Source: Marinobacter sp.
GTDB taxonomy: Bacteria > Pseudomonadota > Gammaproteobacteria > Pseudomonadales > Oleiphilaceae
DNA: 51,808 bases
Assembly: GCA_030149475.1 (NCBI GenBank)
Contig: JASBRL010000137.1
Coordinates: 1 to 51,808, forward strand
Direction: 5' to 3'
Both the position numbers and the translations under genes were made by a program. Shown one piece after another: positions 41,167 through 51,735 of the stretch (its first letter is position 1; every line of letters begins with the position of its first letter). The notes below the pieces were generated by a model that was not told the DNA's origin, ran no database searches, and saw nothing but the letters and a program-made list of their open reading frames with translations.

Positions 41167-42191
41167 TGAGTATGTTGGAAAAGAACCCTGAATCTGTGCT
41201 GATAGACAACTTTGGTCGCCAGATTACCTACGTCAGGATTTCTGTGACTGACCGGTGTGATTTCCGGTGTGTCTACTGCATGGCGGAAGACATGACCTTT
41301 ATGCCTCGCTCGGAAATTCTGTCGCTGGAGGAGATTGCGGTCCTGGCCCGGAATCTGGTTGCCTGCGGTGTCACTAAAATCCGGTTGACCGGCGGTGAGC
41401 CGCTGGTTCGTTCGGGCGTGGTGGATCTGGTCGGGTCCATCAGTCAGTTGCCGGGGTTGCAGGAACTGTGCATGACCACCAATGGCAGTCGGTTGCAGGA
41501 ACTGGCCGAACCGCTGCGTCAGGCCGGCCTGGATCGGCTGAACATCAGTCTCGACAGCCTGGACCATGAGCGGTTCCACGAGTTGACCCGGACCGGCCAG
41601 CTCAGCAAAGTGCTGGCGGGGATCGATGCCGCCCGTGCAGCGGGGTTCGAGCATACCAAACTGAATGTCGTTGTGCTCAAGGGGCGCAATGATGACGAGA
41701 TCCTGCCGCTGGTGCGATATGCGTTAAACCATCAACTGGATCTGAGTTTTATCGAAGAAATGCCCCTGGGGGTGATCACTGAGCACGATCGCGCCGAGGC
41801 GTTTTTCTCCAGCGATGATATTCGCGAAGCTATTCGTGATGAGTATGTGCTGGAGTCGGTTGGTGATGATACCGGAGGTCCCTCACGTTACTATCGTATT
41901 CCTGGCCACCCCGGCCGGATCGGCTTTATTTCGCCTCACAGCCACAACTTTTGCGGCGACTGCAACCGGGTGAGGGTAACCACTGAGGGACGCCTGCTGC
42001 TTTGTCTAGGCAATGAGCACTCGATGGATCTGAGAGCCGTATTGCGTGATGGTCCCCGGGACGATCGGTCGGTGGATGAGCGGGTGCGGGCAGCCCTGCA
42101 TGCCTCCATGGCGATCAAGCCTGAAAAGCATCACTTCAGTCACGACGAGCCGCCCCAGATCCTGCGCTTCATGAACGCGACCGGCGGTTAG
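41166..42191 (+). CDS. moaA: GTP 3',8-cyclase (radical SAM)
   Basis: MoaA makes 3',8-cyclo-GTP from GTP, the step before MoaC. In the 341-residue protein, the radical SAM cluster ligands are Cys31, Cys35 and Cys38 (CDFRCVYC), and the C-terminal second cluster uses Cys263, Cys266 and Cys280. The protein ends in the conserved double glycine (NATGG) required for activity. A GTG at 41163 and an ATG at 41172 are alternative starts. The stop codon lies inside a 14-bp tandem repeat. Confidence 0.96.
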   Translation: MSMLEKNPESVLIDNFGRQITYVRISVTDRCDFRCVYCMAEDMTFMPRSEILSLEEIAVLARNLVACGVTKIRLTGGEPLVRSGVVDLVGSISQLPGLQELCMTTNGSRLQELAEPLRQAGLDRLNISLDSLDHERFHELTRTGQLSKVLAGIDAARAAGFEHTKLNVVVLKGRNDDEILPLVRYALNHQLDLSFIEEMPLGVITEHDRAEAFFSSDDIREAIRDEYVLESVGDDTGGPSRYYRIPGHPGRIGFISPHSHNFCGDCNRVRVTTEGRLLLCLGNEHSMDLRAVLRDGPRDDRSVDERVRAALHASMAIKPEKHHFSHDEPPQILRFMNATGG

Positions 42192-42213
42192 AGGTTCCCG
42201 GTTAGAGGTTCCT
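42186..42213. repeat. 14-bp tandem duplication across the moaA stop codon
   Basis: GGTTAGAGGTTCCC (42186-42199) is followed immediately by GGTTAGAGGTTCCT (42200-42213). The first copy contains the moaA TAG. It looks like a recent slippage duplication in the intergenic region. Confidence 0.8.
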
Positions 42214-42328
42214 GGTTTTGCTACCGAGCATGCCCCAAACGATTGTCTTGCCTGTATGGCGTGGTGCCTGAATCACTCCTCCAGCTTTTTTCCGCAGGGC
42301 AATCACGCTACGCCCGGCGGTCTGGTTC

Positions 42329-42337
42329 TGCTAAAAT
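42329..42337 (+). promoter_or_regulatory. Extended -10 promoter of ribA
   Basis: TGCTAAAAT combines a TGn extension with TAAAAT (five of six). No good -35 is present. It lies 33 bases upstream of the ribA start, giving a short leader; no FMN riboswitch is visible in the 179-base gap. Confidence 0.5.
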
Positions 42338-42370
42338 GCGCCGCCTACTGATTTGATATGAGGGAATGCT

Positions 42371-42985
42371 GTGGTCGTTCGTTACGTCCAGACCTGCCGG
42401 TTGCCAACACCGTTTGGTGTGTTTGACATGCATGGGTTCGAAGAAGTCGGCACTGGCAAGGAGCATGTGGTGCTGACACTGGGCGCCTTGGACAGCCCGG
42501 AGCCGATGCTGGCCCGTACTCATTCCGAGTGTCTGACTGGCGACGCGCTCTACAGTATGCGCTGTGACTGCGGTTACCAACTGGAAGAGGCGCTGCGCAG
42601 CATCGCGCGGGAAGGTCGTGGCGTGCTCATGTACCTGCGTCAGGAAGGCCGTGGCATCGGCCTGCTCAATAAAATCCGGGCCTACCACTTGCAGGATCAG
42701 GGCGCAGATACCGTGGAAGCGAACGAACAGTTGGGGTTTGCCGCGGACCTGCGGGATTACAGCATGTGCAAGGATATGCTCGGCCACCTGGGTATCCACA
42801 GCCTGCGATTGATGACCAACAATCCTCGCAAGGTCGCAGCGCTGGAGTCCTACGGCATCGAGATTGCCGAGCGGGTGCCGTTGCACGCGGGACGTAATCC
42901 GCACAACGAGCATTACCTGGATACCAAGCAGAGCAAGCTTGGTCACTGGCTTGAAACCCATCAGGATGATGATCCTGAAAGCTGA
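42371..42985 (+). CDS. ribA: GTP cyclohydrolase II
   Basis: RibA opens the GTP ring in the first step of riboflavin synthesis. In the 204-residue protein the zinc ligands Cys54, Cys65 and Cys67 ([19 protein letters not shown]) match E. coli numbering. [10 protein letters not shown] and [12 protein letters not shown] are the other family blocks. The start is GTG 42371 with AGGGAA four bases away. It stands alone, without ribB fused, and converges on dxs. Confidence 0.96.
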   Translation: MVVRYVQTCRLPTPFGVFDMHGFEEVGTGKEHVVLTLGALDSPEPMLARTHSECLTGDALYSMRCDCGYQLEEALRSIAREGRGVLMYLRQEGRGIGLLNKIRAYHLQDQGADTVEANEQLGFAADLRDYSMCKDMLGHLGIHSLRLMTNNPRKVAALESYGIEIAERVPLHAGRNPHNEHYLDTKQSKLGHWLETHQDDDPES

Positions 42986-43040
42986 GCCGCAGCTAAGGGG
43001 CACTGGTATTATCGCAGCAGGTTAGAAAGCAGGCGTGGCG

Positions 43041-44975
43041 TCAGGGCATGGCCTTGAGAGTCTGACTGCTGGCCATTTGCTCCCACCGCTGCGTAATGCG
43101 TCGCTGAATGCCTGCTGCGTCCAGACCGCATTCTGTGAGCAGCTCCTCGGGCGTGCCGTGATCGATGAAGGAGTCCGGCAAGCCCAGGTTGAGCAGAGGC
43201 TGAATCAGGCCCTGGGCATTCAGACACTCACTGACGGCACTGCCCGCACCGCCTGCGACCGCGTTCTCTTCCACCGTTACCAGCAGTTCGTGTGACGCCG
43301 CCAGATCCAGAATCAGCTCGATATCGAGCGGCTTGACGAAGCGCATATCAGCGACGGTCGCTCCCAGCGCATCAGCGGCCTCCTGTACCGCCCCGAGCCG
43401 GGCACCGAAATTGAGGATGGCGATACCCGAGCCTGTGCGCATCCGCCGGCCCACGCCAACAGGCAGCGGGTTCAGGTCCGGGTCAATATTGACGCCAGGT
43501 CCGGTGCCACGAGGATAGCGAACCGCCGCCGGACCGGGATGAAGTAGCCCGGTTTGCAGCAGACGTCGGGTTTCGTTTTCATCGGATGGTGCCATGACCA
43601 GCAGATTGGGAATACACCGGAGATAACTCAGGTCGAAGGCTCCGGCATGGGTTGGCCCATCCGCACCGACCAGTCCAGCCCGGTCTATGGCAAACAGGAC
43701 GTCCAGATTCTGAATGGCGACGTCGTGAATCAACTGGTCGTAAGCGCGCTGCAGGAAAGTTGAATAGATAGCGACTACCGGTTTGCTGCCGTCGCAGGCG
43801 AGGCCGGCGGCGAGTGTGACAGCATGCTGCTCGGCAATCGCAACATCGTAATAACGATCCGGGAAACGGCGGGCAAAGGCAACCAGGTCTGAGCCTTCGC
43901 ACATTGCCGGTGTAATGCCAACCACCCGCTCATCCTGCTCGGCGGTGTCGCACAGCCACTGCCCGAAAACGTTGGCATACTTGGGACGTTTCGGCTTGCT
44001 GGCCACCGGGGCCGGCCGTTTGGGAAGTGCCGGTTCAATCTTGTTGATTGCGTGATAGCCAATCGGGTCGGCTTCAGCCGGCTCAAACCCTTTGCCCTTT
44101 TTCGTGATGATATGCAGGAACTGGGGGCCGTCCAATGCCCTGATGTTGTTGAGGGTTTCCAGAAGCAAAGGCAGGTCATGCCCGTCAATCGGACCGATGT
44201 AGTTGAACCCCAGTTCTTCAAACAGTGTGCCCGGGGAGATCATGCCCTTGAAGTGCTCTTCGGTCTTTTTGGCCAGCGCCATCAGGTTCGGCGTTGCCTG
44301 CAGAGCCCGTTTGCTGCTGTCCCGGACCTGATTGTAGGTCCGGCTGGCCAGCAGTTTGGCAAAATAATTGGAGAGCCCACCGACGTTGTGGGAAATGGAC
44401 ATGTCATTGTCGTTGAGGATGACCAGCAGGTCCGCCCGGATATGACCGGCGTGATTCAGTGCCTCAAACGCCATGCCGGCAGTCATGGCCCCGTCCCCGA
44501 TTACCGCAATACTTTTCCGGTGGGCATTCTGCATCCGAGAGGTGATCGCCATGCCCAGTGCAGCGCTGAGCGAGGTGCTGGAATGTCCGACTCCGAAGGT
44601 GTCGTAGTCGCTCTCGGCACGCTTGGGAAAGCCTGCCAGTCCGCCCTTTTTGCGGATGGTGCCCATCTTTTCACGGCGCCCCGTCAGTATTTTGTGGGGG
44701 TAGGCCTGATGACCCACATCCCACACCAGCCTGTCCTCCGGGGTATTGAAAATGTAGTGCAGGGCAACGGTCAGTTCCAGGACACCAAGGCCGGCACCGA
44801 AGTGGCCGCCGGTCTGGCCAACCGACCATAGCAGGAACGCGCGCAGCTCTCTTGCCAGTTGTGGCAACTGCTCCGCGTCCAGCAGGCGTAGCTGGTCGGG
44901 TGTGTCGACCCGGTCCAGCAGGGGCGTGTTGGGCCGCTGTGACGGGATTTCCTTGAATACGTAAGTGTCCTGCAT
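43041..44975 (-). CDS. dxs: 1-deoxy-D-xylulose-5-phosphate synthase
   Basis: Dxs condenses pyruvate with glyceraldehyde 3-phosphate using thiamine diphosphate, starting the MEP isoprenoid path. The 644-residue protein has [29 protein letters not shown], the TPP motif [20 protein letters not shown] with NDNDMSIS, and [11 protein letters not shown]. It follows ispA after 105 bases in the xseB-ispA-dxs order of E. coli. Confidence 0.97.
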   Translation of the reverse strand: MQDTYVFKEIPSQRPNTPLLDRVDTPDQLRLLDAEQLPQLARELRAFLLWSVGQTGGHFGAGLGVLELTVALHYIFNTPEDRLVWDVGHQAYPHKILTGRREKMGTIRKKGGLAGFPKRAESDYDTFGVGHSSTSLSAALGMAITSRMQNAHRKSIAVIGDGAMTAGMAFEALNHAGHIRADLLVILNDNDMSISHNVGGLSNYFAKLLASRTYNQVRDSSKRALQATPNLMALAKKTEEHFKGMISPGTLFEELGFNYIGPIDGHDLPLLLETLNNIRALDGPQFLHIITKKGKGFEPAEADPIGYHAINKIEPALPKRPAPVASKPKRPKYANVFGQWLCDTAEQDERVVGITPAMCEGSDLVAFARRFPDRYYDVAIAEQHAVTLAAGLACDGSKPVVAIYSTFLQRAYDQLIHDVAIQNLDVLFAIDRAGLVGADGPTHAGAFDLSYLRCIPNLLVMAPSDENETRRLLQTGLLHPGPAAVRYPRGTGPGVNIDPDLNPLPVGVGRRMRTGSGIAILNFGARLGAVQEAADALGATVADMRFVKPLDIELILDLAASHELLVTVEENAVAGGAGSAVSECLNAQGLIQPLLNLGLPDSFIDHGTPEELLTECGLDAAGIQRRITQRWEQMASSQTLKAMP

Positions 44976-45080
44976 CCGCTTGGGTCTTTTCCAGAGTATT
45001 CGTCGTCAATGTCACGAGACAGTAGTATAAAGGATCAGCGCCCCCGGTTTATACCGGTTGGCGAACGGTAAGGTTTCGGG

Positions 45081-45980
45081 TCAGTATCGTCGCGAAACCA
45101 CGAAGCTGGCCATGGTTCTGAGTGCATCTGCCTCACGCCCGAAAATACTGAGGCTCCGCAGCGCGGTGTCGAGCAGGGTGTCGAGGTGTTTGCGGGCTCC
45201 GGCGACACCCAGCAGGGCCGGGTAGGTTGGTTTGGCCCGTGCCTCGTCGGAACCGTGAGGTTTGCCTATCTCGTCCGTCGTTCCCTCAATATCCAGAAGG
45301 TCATCCTGAACCTGGAACGCCAGCCCCAGCGCCTGCGCATACCCGGTCAGGCCAGCCAGTTGCGAGTCGTCCGGATGATCCGCGGTCAGTGCCCCGAGCT
45401 TGACACTCGCTTCAATCAACGCGCCGGTTTTGTGGCGATGCATGACTTCCAGTGCTTCCAGAGTCAGTGTCTGCCCGACCGCCGCCAGATCAATGGCCTG
45501 GCCGCCGACCATGCCCCGGGAGCCGCTTGCTCTGGCCAACTCATTCACCATTTGTAGCCGCACCCCGGCGGACAGCCCCGGAGCCTCGCTCAGCCACTGG
45601 AATGCCAGCGCCTGCAAGGCATCTCCGGCGAGTATGGCGGTGGCTTCGTCAAAGGCAATATGGGTTGTTGGCCGGCCGCGCCTGAGTTCGTCATCATCCA
45701 TCGCTGGCAGATCGTCGTGGATCAGGGAGTAGGCGTGGATCAGTTCCACCGTGCATGCAGGAACCAGTGCCCGACGATCATCGCCACCAACCGCCAGTGC
45801 TGCGCCCATACACAGGGCCGGGCGGATGCGCTTGCCGCCTCCGAGCACGCTGTAGCGCATTGCCGCGTGCAGTGACGGTGCTTGATTCCCGGCGTCGGCC
45901 AGCCGGTCTTTCAGTGCCTGGTCGATGCGTGCCCGGCCGGTATCGGAAAACACGGGGTCGGTAATCACCGCATCAGACAT
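45081..45980 (-). CDS. ispA: Farnesyl diphosphate synthase
   Basis: IspA makes farnesyl diphosphate, the precursor of undecaprenyl phosphate and quinones. The 299-residue protein, same length as E. coli, has GGKRIRPAL, the first aspartate-rich motif [21 protein letters not shown], and the second motif [10 protein letters not shown]. The start at 45980 overlaps the xseB stop by eight bases; an upstream in-frame ATG at 46016 lies inside xseB and is less likely. Confidence 0.96.
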   Translation of the reverse strand: MSDAVITDPVFSDTGRARIDQALKDRLADAGNQAPSLHAAMRYSVLGGGKRIRPALCMGAALAVGGDDRRALVPACTVELIHAYSLIHDDLPAMDDDELRRGRPTTHIAFDEATAILAGDALQALAFQWLSEAPGLSAGVRLQMVNELARASGSRGMVGGQAIDLAAVGQTLTLEALEVMHRHKTGALIEASVKLGALTADHPDDSQLAGLTGYAQALGLAFQVQDDLLDIEGTTDEIGKPHGSDEARAKPTYPALLGVAGARKHLDTLLDTALRSLSIFGREADALRTMASFVVSRRY

Positions 45981-46233
45981 CGTCGGCCTCATCGGCATGG
46001 AACGGGCGGGCAACAACGCTCCCGTCCGCCTGTTGTATCAGCTGTTCGACCCGCTGTTCAGCCGATTTCAGTGCCTGTTGGCACTCGCGGGTCAGTTTTA
46101 CACCTCGCTCAAAGGCGCTCAGGGACTCTTCAAGCGACAGTTCGCCCTGTTCCAGGTCACGTACCAGCCCTTCCAGTTCGTTGAGTGACTTTTCAAAGTC
46201 GGCGATGGATGGGGTGCTTGCTTGATCGGCCAT
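45973..46233 (-). CDS. xseB: Exodeoxyribonuclease VII small subunit
   Basis: XseB binds the large subunit XseA (not in this window) to form the ssDNA exonuclease ExoVII. The 86-residue helical protein has the family pattern [33 protein letters not shown] in parts, followed by [12 protein letters not shown]. It is the first gene of xseB-ispA-dxs. Confidence 0.95.
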   Translation of the reverse strand: MADQASTPSIADFEKSLNELEGLVRDLEQGELSLEESLSAFERGVKLTRECQQALKSAEQRVEQLIQQADGSVVARPFHADEADDV

Positions 46234-46337
46234 GAATGGGCACTCCGACGATTTTCAGGATGGGGAGAGTATATCAGAGCCTTTGGCGTAATCAGACCGC
46301 CAGTTTCATCGCTGTCCGTATCCCGCTGTTACGCTAC

Positions 46338-47123
46338 TCAGTCCCCGGCCCGACCGCTGTCCCGTTGCCACTGGAAGTGCTGTCGCTGACCAGTCTTTGC
46401 CCCGGGCTCCCAGTTTTGCTCGGTAACCTGAATGACACCCTGGTGATCCACAGTGACGATGGTGGAGGCCCGGGTGCCGTAGTCGTCGCCGGCAATAAAC
46501 GGTGACGACAGGAAGCGTTCGGTTGCCAGATCGACGCCGGTGTCCGGGAGACTGTCGTCGGGAGCCGGTGTGGGGTCCTGAAGTGCGCTCAGTAGTTGCC
46601 GGTGAAGGGTATCGGCATCGTTATCGGTATTGGCCAACCGTTGGTGCAGAGTCTGTCTTGCCCGCACCAGTTTGGGCCAGGGTGACTGCAACAGGTGGTT
46701 GCTCAGACCGTACAGGCCCCGGTGCAGATATCGCCCCGGGTGGGTATCACGGTTGCTGAAATGCCAGCCTGAGTCGGTCGTCAGGTGAATCAGATTAAAC
46801 CCTGCGTAACGCTCGCTGTCCCGGGACAGGCTGGCTGCCAGGTGGGCTTCCGGCTCGGTCAGCGCGCGCAATGGCAATTCACCGCGAGAAGAGCGGCCGT
46901 CCGCCGGACGGCCCTCCCGGACATTGGTGACGGCGCTCACAGTACCCTCCGGTGTAATCGCCAGCCAGGTACCGCCCGACATCTGATCCTGGCCGGCCAG
47001 GATATTCCGGTCAGGCCACCAGTGCATGGCAGTGGTCGGGCGCTGGAAAAATTCGTCGCGATTGGCCGCAACCACCAGTTTGAAGTGGGGATGCCGGTTG
47101 ATGGCAAACAGGATCAGGCACAT
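46338..47123 (-). CDS. NRDE family protein (TANGO2-like)
   Basis: A 261-residue protein of the NRDE family, related to eukaryotic TANGO2. It begins MCLILFAIN; after Met removal, Cys2 would be N-terminal, as in Ntn hydrolases. The name motif AANRDEFFQRPT follows, then GGTWLAITPEG and YGLSNHLL. The C terminus has YGTRASTIVTVD. The frame is open upstream to 47186, but 47123 is the conserved start. Biochemical function is not established; heme trafficking has been suggested for TANGO2-like proteins. It is divergent from the TauE/SafE gene. Confidence 0.88.
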   Translation of the reverse strand: MCLILFAINRHPHFKLVVAANRDEFFQRPTTAMHWWPDRNILAGQDQMSGGTWLAITPEGTVSAVTNVREGRPADGRSSRGELPLRALTEPEAHLAASLSRDSERYAGFNLIHLTTDSGWHFSNRDTHPGRYLHRGLYGLSNHLLQSPWPKLVRARQTLHQRLANTDNDADTLHRQLLSALQDPTPAPDDSLPDTGVDLATERFLSSPFIAGDDYGTRASTIVTVDHQGVIQVTEQNWEPGAKTGQRQHFQWQRDSGRAGD

Positions 47124-47222
47124 AGCGTTGTCTCGGTTGTCGAGTGGGTCAGAATGGTAATAATCCTGGCCGTGGTTGTGTATCATACCAGCCTCGTTTT
47201 TTCATCACGGCTTCGAGGTTCC

Positions 47223-48017
47223 ATGACGCTCGCCATCGGTTTCGCACTCTATCTCGTGGTCGGCACGGTGGCGGGCACTCTGGCAGGTCTCTTTGGTATC
47301 GGCGGTGGTCTGGTCATTGTGCCGGTGCTGATCTTCGGATTTGAGATGCAGCAGGTCAGCTCTGAGGTGGCCGCTCACCTGGCTGTGGGAACATCGCTGG
47401 CAACCATTGTGTTTACGTCCCTTAGTTCAATCCGGTCTCACCATGTCAAAAAAGCGGTGAGATGGGATCTGTTCCGCCCCATGATGGTCGGCATTATTGT
47501 CGGCGCAGCCCTGGGCGCCTGGACTGCTTCTCTGCTCAGCGGGGCCGCCCTGCAACTGATTATTGGCGTGTTTGTGGTGGCCATGGGCCTCAAGATGCTG
47601 TTCCAGGCCAACCCACGGCCGGGCCGGGACGTCCCCGGGCTGTTCGGGCTGGGTCTGGCCGGGTCCGGAATCGGCTGGGCCTCGGCGATTTTTGGTATTG
47701 GCGGTGGTACCCTCACAGTGCCGTTCCTGAGCTGGTGTAATGTTCGCATGCAGCAGGCAATTGGCACCTCGGCAGCCTGTGGGCTGCCGATTGCGGTGGC
47801 CGGCGCTCTGACCAATGTGGCGACCGGATGGCAAAATGCGGCGTTGCCTGCTTATAGCGCGGGTTTTGTCTATCTGCCCGCCTTATTGGGCGTAACCCTG
47901 ACCAGCGTCGTCTTCGCCCGCTTCGGTGCCGAACTGGCACACCGGTTGGATGGCCGGCTGTTGAAACGCATTTTCGCGATCCTGCTGATCGTCATTGGCA
48001 TACGTTTTCTGACCTGA
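47223..48017 (+). CDS. Sulfite exporter TauE/SafE family permease
   Basis: A 264-residue membrane protein with about eight helices in two repeats. Each repeat has the FGIGGG signature: AGLFGIGGGLVIVPVL near the N terminus and IFGIGGGTLTVPFLSW in the second half. Family members move sulfite, sulfoacetate or other organic anions. The substrate cannot be read here. The frame is open far upstream in antisense to the NRDE gene, but GAGG at 47215-47218 and the hydrophobic N terminus support ATG 47223. It lies upstream of lgt, as in pseudomonads. Confidence 0.9.
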   Translation: MTLAIGFALYLVVGTVAGTLAGLFGIGGGLVIVPVLIFGFEMQQVSSEVAAHLAVGTSLATIVFTSLSSIRSHHVKKAVRWDLFRPMMVGIIVGAALGAWTASLLSGAALQLIIGVFVVAMGLKMLFQANPRPGRDVPGLFGLGLAGSGIGWASAIFGIGGGTLTVPFLSWCNVRMQQAIGTSAACGLPIAVAGALTNVATGWQNAALPAYSAGFVYLPALLGVTLTSVVFARFGAELAHRLDGRLLKRIFAILLIVIGIRFLT

Positions 48018-48032
48018 GACTGAGGCCCATCA

Positions 48033-48821
48033 ATGATTCGCTATCCCAATATAGACCCGGTCGCCCTGTCACTGGGCCCCCTGAAAGTGCACTGGTACGG
48101 TATTACCTATCTGGTCGGATTTCTGGTGGGCTGGTGGCTTGGCCGGTTGCGGACCCGCAAGCCCTGGGCGCCGATTAACGAAGAGCAGATGGGCGATATG
48201 CTGTTCTATATTGCCCTCGGGGTTATCCTGGGTGGCCGGTTCGGCTACGTCATTTTCTATAATTTTGATCTGTTTCTTGCCAACCCCCTCTGGCTGTTCA
48301 AGGTCTGGGAAGGGGGTATGTCCTTCCACGGCGGCCTTCTGGGTGTCATGCTGGCGATGTTCTGGTTCTGTCGCAAGGTGGACCGCAGCTTCTTCGAAAT
48401 TGCCGATTTTGTCGCCCCGCTGGTGCCGGTCGGCCTGGGTGCTGGCCGTATCGGCAATTTCATCAACGGGGAGCTCTGGGGAAAACCCACGGACGTGCCC
48501 TGGGCCATGGTTTTTCCCAATGCGCCGGATAGCCTGGCGCGGCATCCCTCCCAGCTTTACCAGTTTGGCCTGGAGGGCGTCACCCTGTTTATTCTGCTGT
48601 GGTGGTTCTCCTCCCGCGAGCGGCCGCGAATGGCGGTTAGTGGCCTGTTTCTGGCGCTTTACGGGTCGTTCCGGTTTCTGGTTGAATTTGTCCGTCAGCC
48701 GGACCCGCAACTGGGCTATCTGGCCTGGCACTGGCTGACGATGGGACAGGTCCTGTCCTTCCCGATGATTATTGCGGGTGTGGTGTTGATCCTCGTGGCC
48801 TATAGGAGACAGCGCGCATGA
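48033..48821 (+). CDS. lgt: Prolipoprotein diacylglyceryl transferase
   Basis: Lgt adds diacylglycerol to the lipobox cysteine of prolipoproteins such as LpoA in this window. The 262-residue protein has about seven transmembrane segments, the [15 protein letters not shown] start, [12 protein letters not shown], the signature [13 protein letters not shown], and [12 protein letters not shown]. It overlaps thyA by four bases. Confidence 0.97.
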   Translation: MIRYPNIDPVALSLGPLKVHWYGITYLVGFLVGWWLGRLRTRKPWAPINEEQMGDMLFYIALGVILGGRFGYVIFYNFDLFLANPLWLFKVWEGGMSFHGGLLGVMLAMFWFCRKVDRSFFEIADFVAPLVPVGLGAGRIGNFINGELWGKPTDVPWAMVFPNAPDSLARHPSQLYQFGLEGVTLFILLWWFSSRERPRMAVSGLFLALYGSFRFLVEFVRQPDPQLGYLAWHWLTMGQVLSFPMIIAGVVLILVAYRRQRA

Positions 48822-49657
48822 AGGCCTACCTGGAGTTGATGCAGGACATCGTTGACAACGGCACGGATCGCGGTGATCGAACGGGTGTAGGCACCCGCTC
48901 GGTGTTCGGTCGTCAGCTGCGGTTTGATCTCGCCCGGGGCTTTCCGTTGGTGACCACTAAAAAGGTCCACCTGCGCAGCATTATCTACGAGTTGCTCTGG
49001 TTTCTGCGGGGTTCGACGGACAATCGTTGGCTCCAGGAGCGTAAGGTCAGTATCTGGAACGAGTGGGCACTGGAGAATGGTGATCTGGGGCCGATTTACG
49101 GCAAACAGTGGCGTAGCTGGGAGTGCCCGGACGGGGGCGTAATTGACCAGATCAGCGAGGTGATTGACCAGATCCGTCGCAAACCCGACTCGCGCAGGCT
49201 GATTGTGTCCGCCTGGAATCCCGCCCAGTTGCCGGACGAGTCCCTGTCGCCGCAGGCGAATGCTGAAGCTGGCCGCATGGCGCTGGCTCCGTGCCACTGC
49301 CTGTTCCAGTTCTATGTGGCCAATGGCAAACTCTCCTGTCAGCTCTATCAGCGCAGCGCGGATCTTTTCCTGGGTGTGCCGTTTAACATCGCCTCCTACG
49401 CGCTACTGACCCATATGATTGCCCAGCAATGCGATCTGGACGTGGGTGAGTTCGTCCATACCTTTGGTGATTGTCACCTTTACCAGAACCACCTGACCGA
49501 CGATATCGTGTTCGAGCAACTGAAGCGGGAGCCACGGGCGTTGCCCCAACTGGCGATCAAGCGGAAACCTTCATCGATCTTCGAGTACGAATTGGAGGAT
49601 TTCGAGTTTGACGGGTATGACCCTTTCCCCGGGATTAAGGCACCTATTGCTATTTGA
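48818..49657 (+). CDS. thyA: Thymidylate synthase
   Basis: ThyA methylates dUMP using methylene-tetrahydrofolate, producing dihydrofolate that FolA, the next gene, reduces. The 279-residue protein (E. coli 264) has [11 protein letters not shown], the catalytic Cys159 in [32 protein letters not shown], and the C-terminal IKAPIAI. The extra length is an insertion of about 14 residues ([14 protein letters not shown]) just before the active site, a variant I recall from other gammaproteobacteria. It is coupled to lgt. Confidence 0.97.
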   Translation: MKAYLELMQDIVDNGTDRGDRTGVGTRSVFGRQLRFDLARGFPLVTTKKVHLRSIIYELLWFLRGSTDNRWLQERKVSIWNEWALENGDLGPIYGKQWRSWECPDGGVIDQISEVIDQIRRKPDSRRLIVSAWNPAQLPDESLSPQANAEAGRMALAPCHCLFQFYVANGKLSCQLYQRSADLFLGVPFNIASYALLTHMIAQQCDLDVGEFVHTFGDCHLYQNHLTDDIVFEQLKREPRALPQLAIKRKPSSIFEYELEDFEFDGYDPFPGIKAPIAI

Positions 49658-49720
49658 TCTCTGACAGTCCCAAAGAGTCATAGGCCCCGGAATTCGAGCT
49701 CCCAGGCAAGAGGGCAAACA

Positions 49721-50236
49721 ATGAGAAAAGCTCTAATAGTGGCCATGTCCCGCAATCGCGTCATCGGCCGAAATAACAAGCTGCCGTGGCACCTCCCAGG
49801 CGATCTCAGGTACTTCAAGCAGGCCACAATGGGAAAACCCATCATCATGGGCAGGAAAACCTGGGACTCCATCGGCAGACCGTTGCCAGGACGGATGAAC
49901 GTGGTGATTTCACAGAATCCGGAATGGCAAGCGCCCGCCGGAACGGTTGCAGCAAAGTCATTGGAAGAGGCATTGGTCAAAGCCGAAGCGCAGGCCGAGA
50001 TTGAAGGTGGGGACGAAGTGATGATCATCGGTGGTGGGCAGATCTACGCCGAAGTATTACCGCTGGTAGACCGGATTTACATCACCCAGGTACACGCCGA
50101 AGTCGACGGAGATGCCTTTTTTCCGGAAGTGAACTGGGACGAGTGGGAAGAACTCGGACGGGAGGATTTCTCCGCGTCCGATAATAATCCTTATGACTAC
50201 AGTTTCGTTGTCTGTCAGCGCTTGCCGTCTGCCTGA
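49721..50236 (+). CDS. folA: Dihydrofolate reductase
   Basis: FolA reduces dihydrofolate with NADPH, regenerating the folate used by ThyA. The 171-residue protein has ALIVAMSRNRVIGRNNKLPW, catalytic Asp28 in LPGDLRYFK, IIMGRKTWDSIGRPLPGR, and MIIGGGQIY. AGAGGG precedes ATG 49721. The last 22 bases overlap, in antisense, the end of the helicase gene. Confidence 0.97.
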   Translation: MRKALIVAMSRNRVIGRNNKLPWHLPGDLRYFKQATMGKPIIMGRKTWDSIGRPLPGRMNVVISQNPEWQAPAGTVAAKSLEEALVKAEAQAEIEGGDEVMIIGGGQIYAEVLPLVDRIYITQVHAEVDGDAFFPEVNWDEWEELGREDFSASDNNPYDYSFVVCQRLPSA

Positions 50237-51735
50237 CGGGCAGGCCGTTTACCGGGTGGTTTGCCGCCGCCTTTTCCGCCCTTGCCCGGAGGACCTGAGC
50301 GACCTTTGCCAGGCGGTCCTTTCTTGAACCCGGGCTTGAATCCACGACGCTCGCCGGGCTTGCCGCCCCGGTTATCGCGCCCGCGGCGTTCCGGTGACGG
50401 TATCGGCAGTGCGGACGGTTGTTCCAGGGGCAGTGAGCCCGGTTGGGCGCTCTCCATCCAGCAGGCAAGAGCGCCCGCCAGGGATGCGATGTCCAGGTTG
50501 TGACGTTCGGCAATGCCGTTCAGCAGAACCACCGCCTTGTCACGTTTGTCGTCGTCCGCAAACGCCAGCAACTGCGCCTCGAACTGGTCTTCGCGCAATT
50601 TCAGCAGATCAGTCGGTGACGGCAGCTGATAGGATTCCATGGGCGAGTTGGTTGCACGCTCCAGGGTTCTCAGCCAGCTTCGCTCCCGTGGCGTAACCAG
50701 CAGAATGGCCTTGCCTTCGCGGCCGGCACGGCCGGTACGACCGATGCGGTGAATATAGGCTTCGGTGTCGTAGGGTACGTCGTAGTTGATGACGTGAGTA
50801 ATCCGCGGAACGTCGAGGCCGCGAGCCGCGACGTCGGTGGCAATCACGATATCCTTCTTGCCATTTTTCAGGTCTTCCACCGTCAGCTCACGCTGGCGCT
50901 GGTTCAGGTCGCCGTTCAGCGGCGCGACAGCGTGCCCGCGTGCGCTGAGTTTGTCTGCCAGTAACGTGGTTTCCGCCTTGGTTCGCACAAAAATGATGGT
51001 GGCGTCGAACGGCTCCACTTCCAGAATCCGCGTCAGCGCATCCAGCTTGCGTTCGGCGTATACCGGCAGCACATATTGCGCGGTGCGGGAGACAGTTTTG
51101 GTCTGGTTTTCAATTTTGACTTCTTTGGCGTTGCTCAGATAAGTCTGCGCCACCTTGCGGATCGGCCCCGGCATGGTGGCCGAGAACAGGGCGCGCTGGC
51201 AGTCAGGCGGTGTCGTTGCCAGAATCGCTTCCACATCGTCAATAAAGCCCATACGCAGCATTTCGTCGGCTTCGTCGAGCACCAGAGCCTTGATCGAGTC
51301 CAGCTTCAGGGTGCCGCGACGGAGGTGGTCCAGTGTCCGACCGGGGGTCCCGACGATCACCTGCGCGCCCCGTTTCAGCGCTTTCAGCTGAGGATAGAAA
51401 TCCTGGCCGCCATAGATCGGCAAAACCTGGAACCCTTTGATTTTGCTGGCGTAGGTGGAGAATGCCTCGGCCACCTGTATCGCCAGTTCCCGGGTTGGAG
51501 TCAGTACCAGAATCTGTGGTTCGCGGGCCTGGTGATCAATCCGGCTTAACAGCGGCAAGGCAAACGCTGCGGTTTTGCCGGTGCCGGTTTGCGCAGTACC
51601 CAGCAGGTTGTCGCCTTCCAGCAGTACCGGAATGGCCTGGGCCTGAATGGGTGAGGGCGTTTCATAACCGACAGCAGCGACGGCTTCCAGAACAGCCGGA
51701 TCAAGGCCGAGATCGGCAAAGGACTCTATTGACAT
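50215..51735 (-). CDS. DEAD-box ATP-dependent RNA helicase, DeaD-like core with Gly/Lys/Pro-rich tail
   Basis: A 506-residue RNA helicase. The two RecA domains are complete: Q motif, AQTGTGKT (Walker A), PTRELAIQV, GTPGR, DEAD, SAT, RGLDVPR and HRIGRTGRAGR. The closest core is DeaD/CsdA, and the next segment (to about 440) resembles its dimerisation region. The RRM-like RNA-binding domain of DeaD is not visible. Instead a low-complexity tail of about 60 residues, made of Gly, Lys, Pro and Arg, ends the protein. The start at 51735 gives the family N terminus. It faces folA and overlaps its last 22 bases. Confidence 0.93.
   Translation of the reverse strand: MSIESFADLGLDPAVLEAVAAVGYETPSPIQAQAIPVLLEGDNLLGTAQTGTGKTAAFALPLLSRIDHQAREPQILVLTPTRELAIQVAEAFSTYASKIKGFQVLPIYGGQDFYPQLKALKRGAQVIVGTPGRTLDHLRRGTLKLDSIKALVLDEADEMLRMGFIDDVEAILATTPPDCQRALFSATMPGPIRKVAQTYLSNAKEVKIENQTKTVSRTAQYVLPVYAERKLDALTRILEVEPFDATIIFVRTKAETTLLADKLSARGHAVAPLNGDLNQRQRELTVEDLKNGKKDIVIATDVAARGLDVPRITHVINYDVPYDTEAYIHRIGRTGRAGREGKAILLVTPRERSWLRTLERATNSPMESYQLPSPTDLLKLREDQFEAQLLAFADDDKRDKAVVLLNGIAERHNLDIASLAGALACWMESAQPGSLPLEQPSALPIPSPERRGRDNRGGKPGERRGFKPGFKKGPPGKGRSGPPGKGGKGGGKPPGKRPARQADGKR

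Noticed and set aside
46785..47222. 146-codon N-terminal extension of the TauE/SafE frame
   Set aside because: Antisense to the NRDE gene and hydrophilic; the permease starts naturally at ATG 47223.
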